Shown piece by piece: positions 22,527 through 31,663 of a stretch of DNA of 64,000 nucleotides. Location: contig LLEY01000048.1 in assembly GCA_001414485.1 (NCBI GenBank), positions 186,001 through 250,000 of the forward strand. Reading direction: 5' to 3'. Each line of letters starts with the position of its first letter. Position 1 is the stretch's first letter. A program made the translations under genes and the position numbers. This DNA comes from Calycina herbarum (Eukaryota; Ascomycota; Leotiomycetes; Helotiales; Pezizellaceae). The notes below the pieces were generated by a model. The model saw only the letters and a program-made list of their open reading frames with translations. It ran no database searches and had not been told where the DNA came from.

Positions 22527-22972
22527 CAGCGTGAGAACAAAATACTCTAGTACTCACTACTACTCGAGTACTACTTGAGTAGAGTAGAGTATGAGTAGCA
22601 AGTTGGTTGAGTAGTACTCGAGTAGTCTATGAATAGAAATAATATATAGTAAATATACTAAAACACTACTATTTAAGTAGTACAAAAAGTGTATCTTTAA
22701 AATCAAATAGTTTACTCTATTACTTTTTTTCTCTGTTTTTCTTTTTCTTTATAGAGGAATTATAAAAATTCTTACCTAAGTACTCTACTAGAGCGGGTAT
22801 TATAATAGGGTATCCTCCGAGCCTCCGAGCCTCCGAGCCTCCTATCCCTCGGCCCGGATCGGTCCAAGTCGGTCCGAGTAGCATTAAGTAGAGTAGAGTA
22901 GTACTAAAAATCCCTTGAGTAAAGTAGAGTAGCAGTCACTACTCTACTCTACTCTACTCATTTCTCATACTG
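22527..22972. mobile_element. Short non-autonomous hAT-type element
   Basis: 446 bp. The left end is CAGCGTGAGAACAAAATACTC and the right end, read inverted, is CAGTATGAGAAATGAGTAG, both of the CAG..G hAT type. Subterminal repeats of gagtag/ctactc lie at both ends. It contains a cctccgag minisatellite at about 22812-22840. The ends match the 2.65-kb element at 51697-54350. No clear 8-bp target duplication (ttggagaa versus tcaatggg), so it may be old. It lies between array copies 2 and 3. Confidence 0.6.
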
Positions 22973-23159
22973 TCAATGGGGAATGGTCGGGACGCAAAAG
23001 CCATGACATCCTTTCTTGCGTGGCTCGCGGTAGACACTTAAAGCTGTAGTAAATAAATAACTCGTTTTTCAAACTTTCCTGTGCTTCTTTGGAATGGAAC
23101 TTGATAGTTCTAAAACACCTGGATTAATATTTCCAAATAGCCCCAAGTGCTAAAATTCA

Positions 23160-23260
23160 CGTGAATTAACCTAGAAAGTCAGAACAACGAGGGTTAGGTA
23201 GGTTGGTATGAACCTGAAGTCTTCCATTTTTGCTGTCCATCGCGAGCCTAATTCAACAAT
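23160..23260. repeat. Duplicated spacer module, copy A
   Basis: Similar over about 100 bp to 24425-24530 (shared words: gaattaaccctagaaagt-type, aacgag, gctgtccatc/actgcccatc). It shows that array duplications carried intergenic DNA. Confidence 0.5.
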
Positions 23261-23434
23261 ACCATCATTGATAACATCAAGTAATTGCATCCAAGCGCAC
23301 CGGAATTGATTATATACAAATAAAGAAGAGAGAAAGCATTCAAAAAGAAATAATTAGACATGTTGCAATTCAAGGAGTTACGTTAGTATAAATAAATAAT
23401 TTTAAAAATAAGTGTGATTTAAAAAAGAAGAGAA

Positions 23435-23456
23435 GGGGCGGGGGCGGGGGCGGGGG
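23435..23456 (+). other. G-quadruplex-type motif
   Basis: Four G runs of 4-5 bases separated by single C (GGGGC then three GGGGG units). It lies just downstream of array copy 3, in its presumed 3' untranslated region; the G-rich strand is the template strand of that gene. Confidence 0.6.
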
Positions 23457-23526
23457 AGACCATTTTGGCCTGATGATTAACTCTTTTTTCACGGTAAGTG
23501 AATAAAGGGAATTAAAAGAAAAAGTT

Positions 23527-23532
23527 ACTTAC
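23527..23532 (-). other. Donor-like GTAAGT just after the copy-3 stop
   Basis: A GTAAG donor-like site lies within about 8-40 bases 3' of the stop codon in copies 3 (23532-23527), 5 (25973-25969) and 7 (29067-29062). It is followed in copies 3 and 5 by a similar block (gggagacc.tttt..cctgatgat on the plus strand). A spliced 3' untranslated region is possible. Confidence 0.35.
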
Positions 23533-23539
23533 GTCTTTT

Positions 23540-23920
23540 CTAGGGAGTCAGTGCTCCCTCAACTGGCTCATCCTCCTCGGGAGCTGGCTGAGGAGCTGGT
23601 TGTTCGAGGGCTGGAACCCTCGGGTCTATTTGAGCCCACGTCGCATCAGTGTTATCAATATAGGCTTGGGGTCTAGCGGGATCGTTACCCCATTGGGCAA
23701 CTAAGGCCTCCTTGTTCAAATAGTAGTAACCTTTGACCAGTTGACTAGTATAGTCACGAAACGGCAGAAGACCACGACGAGTGATCTCTGCGTTTATCCA
23801 AGAAGCCGCCCATTCCCAACTTTTGGTCCTACCATCCGGCCCTGTCCTCAGCGAGACAGCTACCATCAGAAGAGCTTTTTCGAAGTCGCTCCATCGTGCC
23901 ATTGTAATTCTTCTCTGCAT
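23540..23920 (-). CDS. Tandem small-protein family, copy 3
   Basis: 126 residues. The start MQRRITMARW is favoured because MQR- begins copies 4 and 7 too. The core is complete: WSDFEKALLM, WEWAASWINAEITRRGL, PFRDYTSQLVKGYYYLNKEAL, VAQWGND, AYIDNTDA. A Pro-rich linker leads to the family tail EEDEPVEGALTP. Intact, with a TATA-like block upstream shared by other copies. It looks the most likely to be functional, along with copy 5. Function unknown. Confidence 0.65.
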   Translation of the reverse strand: MQRRITMARWSDFEKALLMVAVSLRTGPDGRTKSWEWAASWINAEITRRGLLPFRDYTSQLVKGYYYLNKEALVAQWGNDPARPQAYIDNTDATWAQIDPRVPALEQPAPQPAPEEDEPVEGALTP

Positions 23921-24003
23921 CCTGTCGTACTTGGGTTGTGACTGCGTAATGCAGATAATGGTATGAGAAAAGAAGCTATCATGTGGGAAACTGAGAGAGA
24001 ATT

Positions 24004-24030
24004 ACAGCCACATATATAGACATCGATAGT
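24004..24030 (-). promoter_or_regulatory. Conserved upstream block of copy 3
   Basis: On the plus strand, acagccacatatatagacat followed by cgata. Related blocks sit 60-110 bp upstream of copy 4 (about 25271-25292), copy 5 (26559-26580) and copy 7 (29680-29708). It contains a TATA-like core and is followed by A-rich sequence in each. Confidence 0.5.
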
Positions 24031-24424
24031 TGGTTATTTTTAGTGATGAAAAACAAACAAGCGTGCACAACAACATGTTTTTCAGAAAAATAACTACAAT
24101 ATATCGAGCCTTAAAATCGAGTCTATTTGTCTGGATTTGCAGTCTATTCTATGGAAAAACAAAAGAGTGTTGAGATCCAGGCGATAGCAAGTGTTAAAAG
24201 GGTCTTGATAGAGCTAGGTGGCAGTTTTAAGGCTCAAGCGAAACAAGTGTTTGGCTTACCATCGAATAGCTCGCTAATTTCCTGGTGGACGACATCCGCA
24301 ACAGTAAATAGTCTTGTTCTCGTTGTTCGAACTCTCTTGGTTAACTCACGGTAATTAACCCAGAGAGTTGAGATAATTGAGGTTTACTGTTCTTAAACAT
24401 CTAGGCCAGCATTTTAAGTTTTCC

Positions 24425-24530
24425 GAGTATTGAATTACCCTAGAAAGTTGAAATAACGAGAGGGATATGCAGGTACGACCCTGAATTTTTCACTGCCGCT
24501 TTTTACTGCCCATCACAAGCCAATGTACGG
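24425..24530. repeat. Duplicated spacer module, copy B
   Basis: Partner of 23160-23260. The surrounding 24121-24763 has no intact gene and shares further short words with the regions upstream of copies 5 and 6 (gaggctcaagtg). Confidence 0.5.
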
Positions 24531-24763
24531 GTCTCCTCATGCTGTAGTTTTGACATCTAGGTAACTTACAATAAACGAAACAGTTATGCAAACAGCTTAA
24601 AATCTTCGGCTTTCGTATCTTATAGAACAATAAAGTTAATTGTTCTAGGGCTTCCAGCACAACATCTTTTAGCAGGTATAGATACTACGTAGGACAATGT
24701 GATGAAATCTTGCCAGGAAAAATATTTGAAGCAAATCATTCTTATTTCCTACTACAACTCACC

Positions 24764-25207
24764 CTATACTTTAGGTTGCAGTGAGGTGGCTACTATTGGA
24801 AGAGCCTCTTCGAAGTCGTTCCATGGTGCATGGCTTGTTGCATGGCCTGCCATTTGATTTGGAACCGCCATCTATCTGGTTTGGCTGTGGTTTTGCATTC
24901 AGCGGAGGGTTTGGTGGAGCAGAATTCGCTTCAACGGACTGAATATACGCTCTTGCTCTTGCGCCGTTCTCCCCAAAAGCTTCAATGAGCTCCTCTCTAT
25001 GCCTACGGAAATCGGTCGATAGTAGGGTTGGTTTGTAGTAATCACGAGGCGGTTGAAGACCGCGGCGCGTGAATTCCTCAGTCATCCATGCGGCCATCGA
25101 ACTCCAGGGTACTGTCGAACCATCGGGGGGGGGGTTCTCTGTGAGTACCCTATCATTAGAATAGCCTTCTCAAAATCTCTCCAAGCGACAGGTGGTTGTC
25201 TCTGCAT
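24764..25207 (-). pseudogene. Tandem small-protein family, copy 4 (frameshifted and chimeric)
   Basis: Starts MQRQPPVAWRDFEKAILM at 25207. It runs into a ten-base C run (G at 25125-25134 on the plus strand) that shifts the frame; the core resumes in another frame with MAAWMTEEFTRRGLQPPRDY, then REELIEAFGENGARARAYIQ. After a Pro/Asn linker the Pro-rich tail is missing. Instead a separate frame (24853-24764) encodes APWNDFEEALPIVATSL, the N-terminal helix of another family copy. Copy 4 is thus joined, out of frame, to the beginning of a further copy, which suggests unequal crossing-over or deletion. Confidence 0.65.
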
Positions 25208-25270
25208 CATATAGTAATTAAGTTGTGAATGTAATTAATGGTTTAGGAAAAGAAGTTATGTGAATTTAAA

Positions 25271-25300
25271 GCCATATATATAAATATCGATACTTAGTTG
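25271..25300 (-). promoter_or_regulatory. Conserved upstream block of copy 4
   Basis: gccatatatataaatatcga followed by tactta on the plus strand; similar to the blocks upstream of copies 3, 5 and 7. Confidence 0.45.
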
Positions 25301-25409
25301 TTTTCAGTAAGGAACAAACAAACAGGACATTACATAGTATATGCGTGGACAATAACAAGTTTTGTAAAAACAATAACTACAATATATTAAGCCTTAAATA
25401 CGAGGTCGC

Positions 25410-26011
25410 TTTATCTCAAGCTATACAGGGAGGATAATAGGCCGCGAAACCGATGGCATCTTTCTTAAAACCAAGTACGTTGTAATTTTAGGAAAACTGA
25501 AAAACTTGAGTGTAATTAATTGGTAGAGTACGTATACAAAGAATTATAAAATTATAGTTCTTATGAAGAATAGGCGGAAAAAGAACAAATTCATCTCATT
25601 TTCCTAATTTTATGATAAGAAGTGCGTTTCCCCTTTCTTATTCAACTTGTATAAGACCATTTTCATATTCTATTCTATACGTAAGCGTAGTTCAACGTAA
25701 GAAGCATGTAGGAATTAATAATATAGTATATAGAGAAGAAAATAAAGAATTAGATGACTGATTTCAATTCAAGTGAGAAGGCAGCTAAAAGTTAATAATT
25801 AAGCATAATTTAGAAGTAGAGAATATAGAGGAATAATTATGATTTAGATTAAGAGAAAGAGGGGAGACCTTTTTAGTCTGATGATAAGCGAAAAAGAGGG
25901 CTAAACCTCTTTAATTGCAAAACATGAACAAAGGAAGTCTAAAATGGGGACAAAAGAGAAAAAAGGGGCTTACCTCTTTTCCGGTCTTCTAGCATACCTC
26001 AGCTTCTAACG
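25410..26011. other. AT-rich spacer between copies 4 and 5
   Basis: No gene. The segment 25855-25915 resembles the DNA downstream of copy 3 (gggagacc, ctgatgat). Confidence 0.35.
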
Positions 26012-26476
26012 CTAGGGGGTTAGCGCTAGCTCCACTGGCTCATCGTCATCCTCGCGAGGGGGTCGATCAAGATTTTGCTGTGGGCGTGGCTCTTGCATTG
26101 CCCGGTTTGTAGGATGATTTGGATCTAGCAATGCGTTTAGCCGTGGGGTTGGAGTTCCCGGATTCTGTTGAGCATGCATCGTGTCAGTATTCTGAATAAA
26201 CACATTTGCTCGAAAACCATCTGTGTCCCACTCTTGGACAAGAACTTCTTTATGTCTGCTTACGAACCTTCGTAATAGTTCACCATGAAAGTTGCGCAGG
26301 GGTGAAATACCGCGTCGTTCAAACTCGTCTGTCATCCATTCAGCAACCCAGTTCCAGCCTAGAGTAGTACCATCTGGAAGGGTCATGAATGAGTACGCTG
26401 ACATGAGAAGAGCTTTCTCGATGTCTACCCATCGTCGATCATCCCCCGCATGCCATATGAATTGTCTCATCGTCAT
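26012..26476 (-). CDS. Tandem small-protein family, copy 5
   Basis: 154 residues. Core: RWVDIEKALLMSAYSFMTLP, LGWNWVAEWMTDEFERRGI, PLRNFHGELLRRFVSRHKEV, LVQEWDTDGFRANVFIQNTD. A Pro/Asn/Gln linker follows, then the acidic tail PPREDDDEPVELALTP. Complete and uninterrupted. Unlike copies 3, 4 and 7, the N-terminus is MTMRQFIWHAGDD rather than MQRR/MQRQ. Function unknown; together with copy 3 it defines the full-length family. Confidence 0.65.
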   Translation of the reverse strand: MTMRQFIWHAGDDRRWVDIEKALLMSAYSFMTLPDGTTLGWNWVAEWMTDEFERRGISPLRNFHGELLRRFVSRHKEVLVQEWDTDGFRANVFIQNTDTMHAQQNPGTPTPRLNALLDPNHPTNRAMQEPRPQQNLDRPPREDDDEPVELALTP

Positions 26477-26558
26477 CTTGTTGTATTTGAGATCTGATAA
26501 GTAATGTAGGTGATAGTATAAGAGAAGGAGTTGTTATGAGAAATTGTGTAGAAGATTT

Positions 26559-26580
26559 ACAGCTATATATATAGACATAT
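26559..26580 (-). promoter_or_regulatory. Conserved upstream block of copy 5
   Basis: acagctatatatatagacat on the plus strand, about 85-105 bp upstream of the copy-5 start; same block as upstream of copy 3. Confidence 0.5.
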
Positions 26581-26885
26581 AAATTAATTTGTTTTCTACT
26601 CAAAAATAAAACAACAATAGACTATATTATGCAACAATAATAATATTCCTTTAAACAAGACATTATATAAAGATTATCTGTCAAGTTCTTTGTCTCCAAT
26701 TTCCAATGTCATCCATAACGAACAAAAGAGGGTGGAGACATAAGCCAGAAGCTAAAATTGAACAAAAGAGTCTCTAGCGCTACCTTGAGGCTCAAGTGAA
26801 ATGAAAGACCTGATTTATTACCCCCTCGAGCTCAGGAAAGGCTGGCTGATGTAAGAGTCTCCCTATGCTGCTTTAAGAAAACGTC

Positions 26886-27941
26886 TTAATATTTTGTATA
26901 CCATCCATCTGCGTCAATTACAGCCTGGCATCGTGCTCTCATACTACGTACAAGCTCTCGAATTCTCTCATGTGTAATTGATTCCTAGGCCTCTTGAACT
27001 GCTGTCCTTAGCCTACTATAAGAACTATGAACCTGAGGGTAGTACGCTTGAATATAGTCCTTCATATCATCCCAAATCGTCTCAATTGGGCTTAAATCAG
27101 GAGAGTGAGGAGGCCATTTAATTACTCGGATTCCTACTGCCATAAACATAGAATTTGTAAAGGCAGAGGCATGCCCTTTTGCATTGTCTTGCTGGAAGGA
27201 AAGCTTAGGGTATTGCTGTAGGATCTCATCCACAATAGGGATAATAATACCTGAGTAAGAGCCCGCGTTTATTATCTCCTAGTCCTTCTCCTAAAAGAGT
27301 CCCTTATGCCGACTATATTTCCTACTTATCGAACCCCAAAACATCTATCCGATCTTCCTTTGGTACCGCGATTATACGCAATCCTTGTAATATACCTCTT
27401 CCTTCCCAATTTTGCGTATGACCCAGATACGTGTATGCCTCCCAGGTTATGCCCACGTCTCGTCACTCCAGAGGATCTCATCCCATTTCTCGTCCGTCCA
27501 CTTAACATGCTCTCGAGCCCACTCGAGTCCCTCCTTCCTATTATCCTCAGTAAGAGGTGGTTTCTTCCGGGAAACACGGCGTACAAAGCCTTCCTTTTTG
27601 AATGCCGTATATATTGCTTTCTCCCCGCAATCAAGACCAAGAATTCTAGGGATCTCTATCCAAGGGGTCTCACGATTTGCTTGAGAGGAAGTCACCCATT
27701 GGATTAGCCGCTTTCTTTAAGGGGTATTAAGTAGGACTCTCCTACCAGTCTTTTGCTTTTGGGGGGTAAGGCGGTGCCGAATTGCATAGCAGACTTGATC
27801 GTACGTATACCCTGTCTGAAGGCAAATTTGATCGCGTGTATAGTTGGCATCAAAGAAGAGAGTTTGAACGCGTAGTCTCTGATCGCGAGTAAGCTCTGAG
27901 TGCTTCTGCTTAGGAACGGGAATTGGCAATGTCGTCGACAT
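26886..27941 (-). pseudogene. Dead Tc1/mariner transposase
   Basis: Reads from MSTTLPIPVPKQKH (27941) to a stop at 26886. An N-terminal helix-turn-helix (LTRDQRLRVQTLFF..YTRDQICLQTG) is followed by the DDE domain with ILWSDETWA (first Asp), SFQQDNAKGHAS (second Asp) and SPDLSPIETIWDDMKD (third acidic residue), the Tc1/mariner pattern. It is broken by several stops, including two TAG codons where TGG is expected (near 27275-27300) and a stop at about 27000. These are G-to-A changes as in RIP. A shared ATGCTGCTTT lies near both outer ends, possibly the rest of the inverted repeats. It lies between copies 5 and 6. Confidence 0.8.
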
Positions 27942-28387
27942 ACTAAGATCTATTGCTATAGTAGAGAAAAAAGTAGTAAAAGCAGCATGCGCGCATCTTA
28001 AAGTCATTGGTGGGAACCCCCTGTTAGCGCAGAATATGCTAGAAGCGATTTTGGAACTGATACGCCGAGGACCAAAGTATTTGTTCTAGAGCTTCTGGTA
28101 TAGGTAGTATTTCCTGACTGAGATAGGTTACCTCCGTATACGTAGAAAAATTTCTTGAATAATTATTACACAAAATATTGGGAATAATTGGAAAAGTTGT
28201 ATAACTTGAATTCTCAGAGAGAAAAAGCAAGCAGAAATCAATGTCACGTATAATGTGAACCGCAAGTATAATATGAACATAGAGGATAGGTAAAGAATTG
28301 GAAAAAGGGTCAATGAAGAGGGGAAGTGATTTAACGCTTGGGATTAGAGAGCGAGAACCTTTTAACTTGACGGAGATGTAAGCTCAA
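27942..28387. other. AT-rich spacer
   Basis: Right flank of the Tc1 copy and the region downstream of copy 6. No gene recognised. Confidence 0.3.
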
Positions 28388-28702
28388 TTAAGAATGAAAG
28401 AAACTTCTATTCTCATCTATTGGCTCATCATCACTCATAGGAACTGGATCCCCAGCGCCCGGGTTCGACATCTGGCTATCAACAGGTTCATTATCCTCTT
28501 GCCAAGGGCCTGATTCTCCAACACCCAGGGGTTTGGACGGCATTGAAGCTTGCATTGACATCGGTACTGGTTTACCCGGTCCCAGCTACTTCCTCCCACA
28601 TGTAGAGACTTTTTTGTAGGTAAGCTGCCATTAGAAGTGCTTTTTCAAAGATAATCCCCATGCCGCAGGGGATGGTCTAGTTTCCAATGAAGTTCGTCTC
28701 AT
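28388..28702 (-). pseudogene. Tandem small-protein family, copy 6 (internally deleted)
   Basis: The N-terminus begins MRRTSLETRPSPAA. FEKALLMAAY survives in a shifted frame (about 28620-28655). The whole Trp/RRG core is missing. A long Met/Pro/Ser-rich C-terminal part follows, with the acidic tail motif present twice: QEDNEPVD and MSDDEPIDENRS. An internal deletion plus tail duplication best explains it. Confidence 0.55.
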
Positions 28703-29079
28703 TTGCTATTATGCTGGGTAAATGTGTGTAGGTGATGGTTTAAGAGAGACATTATAGGAGTGTTTTTTATAGACAATTTATTCATTATTATTTAAGCAAC
28801 AATATATCAAACAAAGCTTCGTTTATTAAGTATCTTTGCAGAGGACACTATTGTTTTCTTGTGAATAACGAAGATTCATTTGCCGTTGAAGAGTGTTTCT
28901 ATGTAACAGTTGATTCCGAGGCTCAAGTGCAATTTATCGCAATTTACTTTTTGGAAATCAAGAAGGGGGATGAAGGGGGATGTGGCAACAGATGGTCTTT
29001 TCCTAGCCCTGAGAACTATGGCTTCCAGTTACGTCGTCTGAGAAATGAGGAACGAGAAATAACTTACCAACTCCAAACG
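28703..29079. other. Spacer between copies 6 and 7
   Basis: Upstream region of copy 6 and downstream region of copy 7. It has the gaggctcaagtg word (about 28917) found in other array spacers. No gene. Confidence 0.35.
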
Positions 29080-29607
29080 CTATGGGGTTAGGGCTGCATC
29101 CACTGGCTCATCATCATCTTCCTCGCGGGGAGATCCAGCTGGCGGCTATTGGGAGACAACTTGGGCTACAGACTGGTCAGGCTGGGGATTCGGCGGCGGG
29201 TTTGGAGCCTGGAACCCCATCTGATTTTGCGGAGGGTTTGGCTGAGGAGCCGGCGCAAGCATTGGATTTGGGGGTAGATTTGGCGCCCCTGGGTTTAGCT
29301 CGGCAAACCTCGCATCCTCAGCTTGAATGTAGGCATTTTCTCTGCCCCCACTCCATGCTGCATTTAGTGCCTCCTCGTTTTTGTAGAAATACTGCCCAAG
29401 TAGAGCGTCTCTAGTGTAATCCCGAAGTGGGGGAATACCGCGACGAGTTAGTTCTGCAATCATGTATTGGCCGACCCAATTCCAACCGCGGGTAGATCTA
29501 TTTGGAAGAGTCGACAAGGCGTATGCTGACACTAGAAGAGCCTTTTCAAAGTCGTTCCATCGCTGGGACCGTGTGACGGTCATTGTGAATGTGGGTTGTC
29601 TCTGCAT
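29080..29607 (-). CDS. Tandem small-protein family, copy 7 (early stop)
   Basis: 153 residues from MQRQPTFTMTVTRSQRWNDF to a TAG at 29148-29146. The core is complete: WNDFEKALLVSAYALSTLP, RGWNWVGQYMIAELTRRGI, PLRDYTRDALLGQYFYKNEE, ENAYIQAEDA; then a long Pro/Asn/Gln linker. Just past the TAG the same frame continues for 21 codons with REEDDDEPVDAALTP and a second stop at 29082-29080. This is the conserved tail of copies 3 and 5. The TAG is one C-to-T step from CAG, so it probably truncated a full-length gene; readthrough is a remote alternative. Confidence 0.6.
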
Positions 29608-29679
29608 TTTGTAGTCTGAGATTTAATACGCAGTGAATAGTTTGTTTTGAGTTGCTAAAATGACAGACTTTTTAGAGGA

Positions 29680-29710
29680 ACAGTTACGGATATATGTAGA
29701 CATTGATAAT
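29680..29710 (-). promoter_or_regulatory. Conserved upstream block of copy 7
   Basis: acagttacggatatatgtag then acattgata on the plus strand; the diverged form of the array promoter block. Confidence 0.4.
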
Positions 29711-30270
29711 GGTTTATTCTTGTAAACGAAACAATAAATTACATGGCATAACCGTTTGTTCTGATCAAAAACATAATAACATAGTATATCAATGGATAAA
29801 TAATGTATTCTCAGCAAATGAACAATGTATTATATAGCATACGTAACATGTGATTTACATGTAATATTATTTCAAGTCTCTTTGTGCCGAATCTTGATTG
29901 TCTTTGTACAAACAATAAAAAGAATCAATAGAATAAACGAGAAGAGAGGACCTGACAAAGGAATTTTTCATTTGGCAGATATTTATAAGGCCAATTACAA
30001 CGCATGGCCCAATCAAGCATCTGAATTTCTAAAATGGAGTAGTTAATGAACTCTTCTAAAATTATCAATAACCTCCAGTCACGTGTAGAGGGCCATCCGA
30101 GATCGGGGATGATGACTCGCCTGTGTTACCCCCGGAACCAATGACTCCTTACACTTACCTTCTTTTACACTTTACACCGGCACAAAAGAACGTTGTTTTC
30201 CCACTTCACTCAAGGAACAGAAAAACAAAGAACAGGCTATTTCTAATTGCCACACACCACAACTCTCAGC
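29711..30270. other. Intergenic, end of the array and promoter of the SDR gene
   Basis: No gene seen. A CACGTG-like tcacgtgtag word is at about 30080. Confidence 0.3.
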
Positions 30271-31267
30271 ATGGCACCCTTACCCCGAAATGCCGTGGCT
30301 CTGGTCACAGCTGGAAGTGCTGGACTTGGAGCAGCAACAGCCAAAGCCTTCGCAGCCAGCGGAGTTCGAGTAGTAGTGAATTACTATTCCAGTCCTCAGA
30401 AAGCAGCTGATCTCATCAAAGAAATGGAAGGTCTCCAACCGAAAGCTGAGAATGATGAATCTCCAAGGTTTATCGCCATTCAAGCTGATGTTTCGAAACG
30501 GGAAGAGATTCTTAAGCTTGTGGGTGAGACGACGGAGAAAATGGGAAGGTTGGATGCTGTGGTTTCAAATCATGGTGTATGTTATACCTGAAGATTGTTC
30601 CAAAGTCCCGTGATGTGTTTTGGGGTGGCTGCTGATCATAAATAAATAGTGGACGAAAATTCGAAACTTTCAAAATTTAGATGAGAATATGGAGGAGAGT
30701 GACTGGGATACTTGTTTTAATTTCAATGTCAAATCTCATCTATTTCTCTTCCATGCTGCGAAGCCGCATCTGGAAAAGTCCGAGGGATCTTTCACCAGTG
30801 TGGCCTCCGTTGCTGGTGTTACATCGAGTGGAAGTTCAATAGTAAGTCTCTCATTGAAAATATCCAAAACAATGAAATTAACATTTAGCAAGGCATATTC
30901 TGTCACCAAAGCAGCTCAACTTCACTTGATGAAAGCACTAGCTAAAATCTCCGGACCACATATCCGCGTCAACTCCATCTCACCCGGACTCTTACTTACT
31001 GCAAGTACTCGATTTCCTCCGCCAGTACTTGCTAACTTTGATTTAGGAATGGGGCAATAAATTTCCACAAGAGGCGATTGATCGGACGATTGAAAGGGCG
31101 GCACTCAAAAGGGTTGCGATTGTTGAAGTGAGCTCCCTATTTCATTCTGCCTTCTCGAATATTTATTAACGTTCAAATAGGATTGTGCAAGTCAGATTTT
31201 GTGCTTTGCCAATTCCGCCAGCCAGACTGGAACTAATGCTATTATCGAGGCTGGAATTATGCTATAA
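30271..31267 (+). CDS. Short-chain dehydrogenase/reductase, five exons
   Basis: Exons are 30271-30576, 30650-30841, 30893-31000, 31047-31127 and 31181-31267; 257 residues. The Rossmann motif is VTAGSAGLGAATAKAFA (T.GxxxGxG). The NNAG-like motif is SNHG, the catalytic Ser lies in SVASVAGVTSSGSSI, and the catalytic pair is in AYSVTKAA (YxxxK). ISPGLLLTEWG follows, and the end is TGTNAIIEAGIML. All are standard for classical NAD(P)H SDRs. The third intron (31001-31046) begins GCAAGT and ends TTTAG, a second GC-AG intron in this window. The second intron's acceptor is CAAG at 30892, because the nearer TTTAG would break the frame. Substrate unknown. Confidence 0.85.
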
Positions 31268-31663
31268 GGCAGAGATAGGAGCGGCTTTTAATTTAACTTC
31301 TAAGACAGCCACTGGTTGAAAACAAGCCTACTGACCTCTTTCTCAAAATGTTTATCTATGCACTATTCATTGAAAATGTTTTGATCTGATGGTCAATTTC
31401 CACAGTTCACAATCAATATTTTGCTTTAGTGGTGACTTTGAAGTGGAGGCAGGTGCGGTTGGTTTGGTACTTTTACCTCGCGCCTTCCTCTTTCTTTGAA
31501 TCCGACTTCCACCCTCCAACATGGAACCTACGAACCCAAAAACTTCGACTCCACGACAAACCTTTGACGTCCGCCCAACTCTTCTCTTCTTTTACCCTCC
31601 ATTCCGCTACTGAATACGAATATCCCATTTCTACGCGTCGCATGAGTCTTCGCGACTGCGACG
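31268..31663. other. Intergenic
   Basis: No gene recognised; probable promoter of the 2EXR gene. Confidence 0.3.

Noticed and set aside
22540..22970. gagtagagtag repeats, first thought to be telomeric or satellite DNA
   Set aside because: Same repeats occur only at the ends of two elements with CAG..G termini; they are subterminal hAT-type repeats, not telomere repeats (no TTAGGG).
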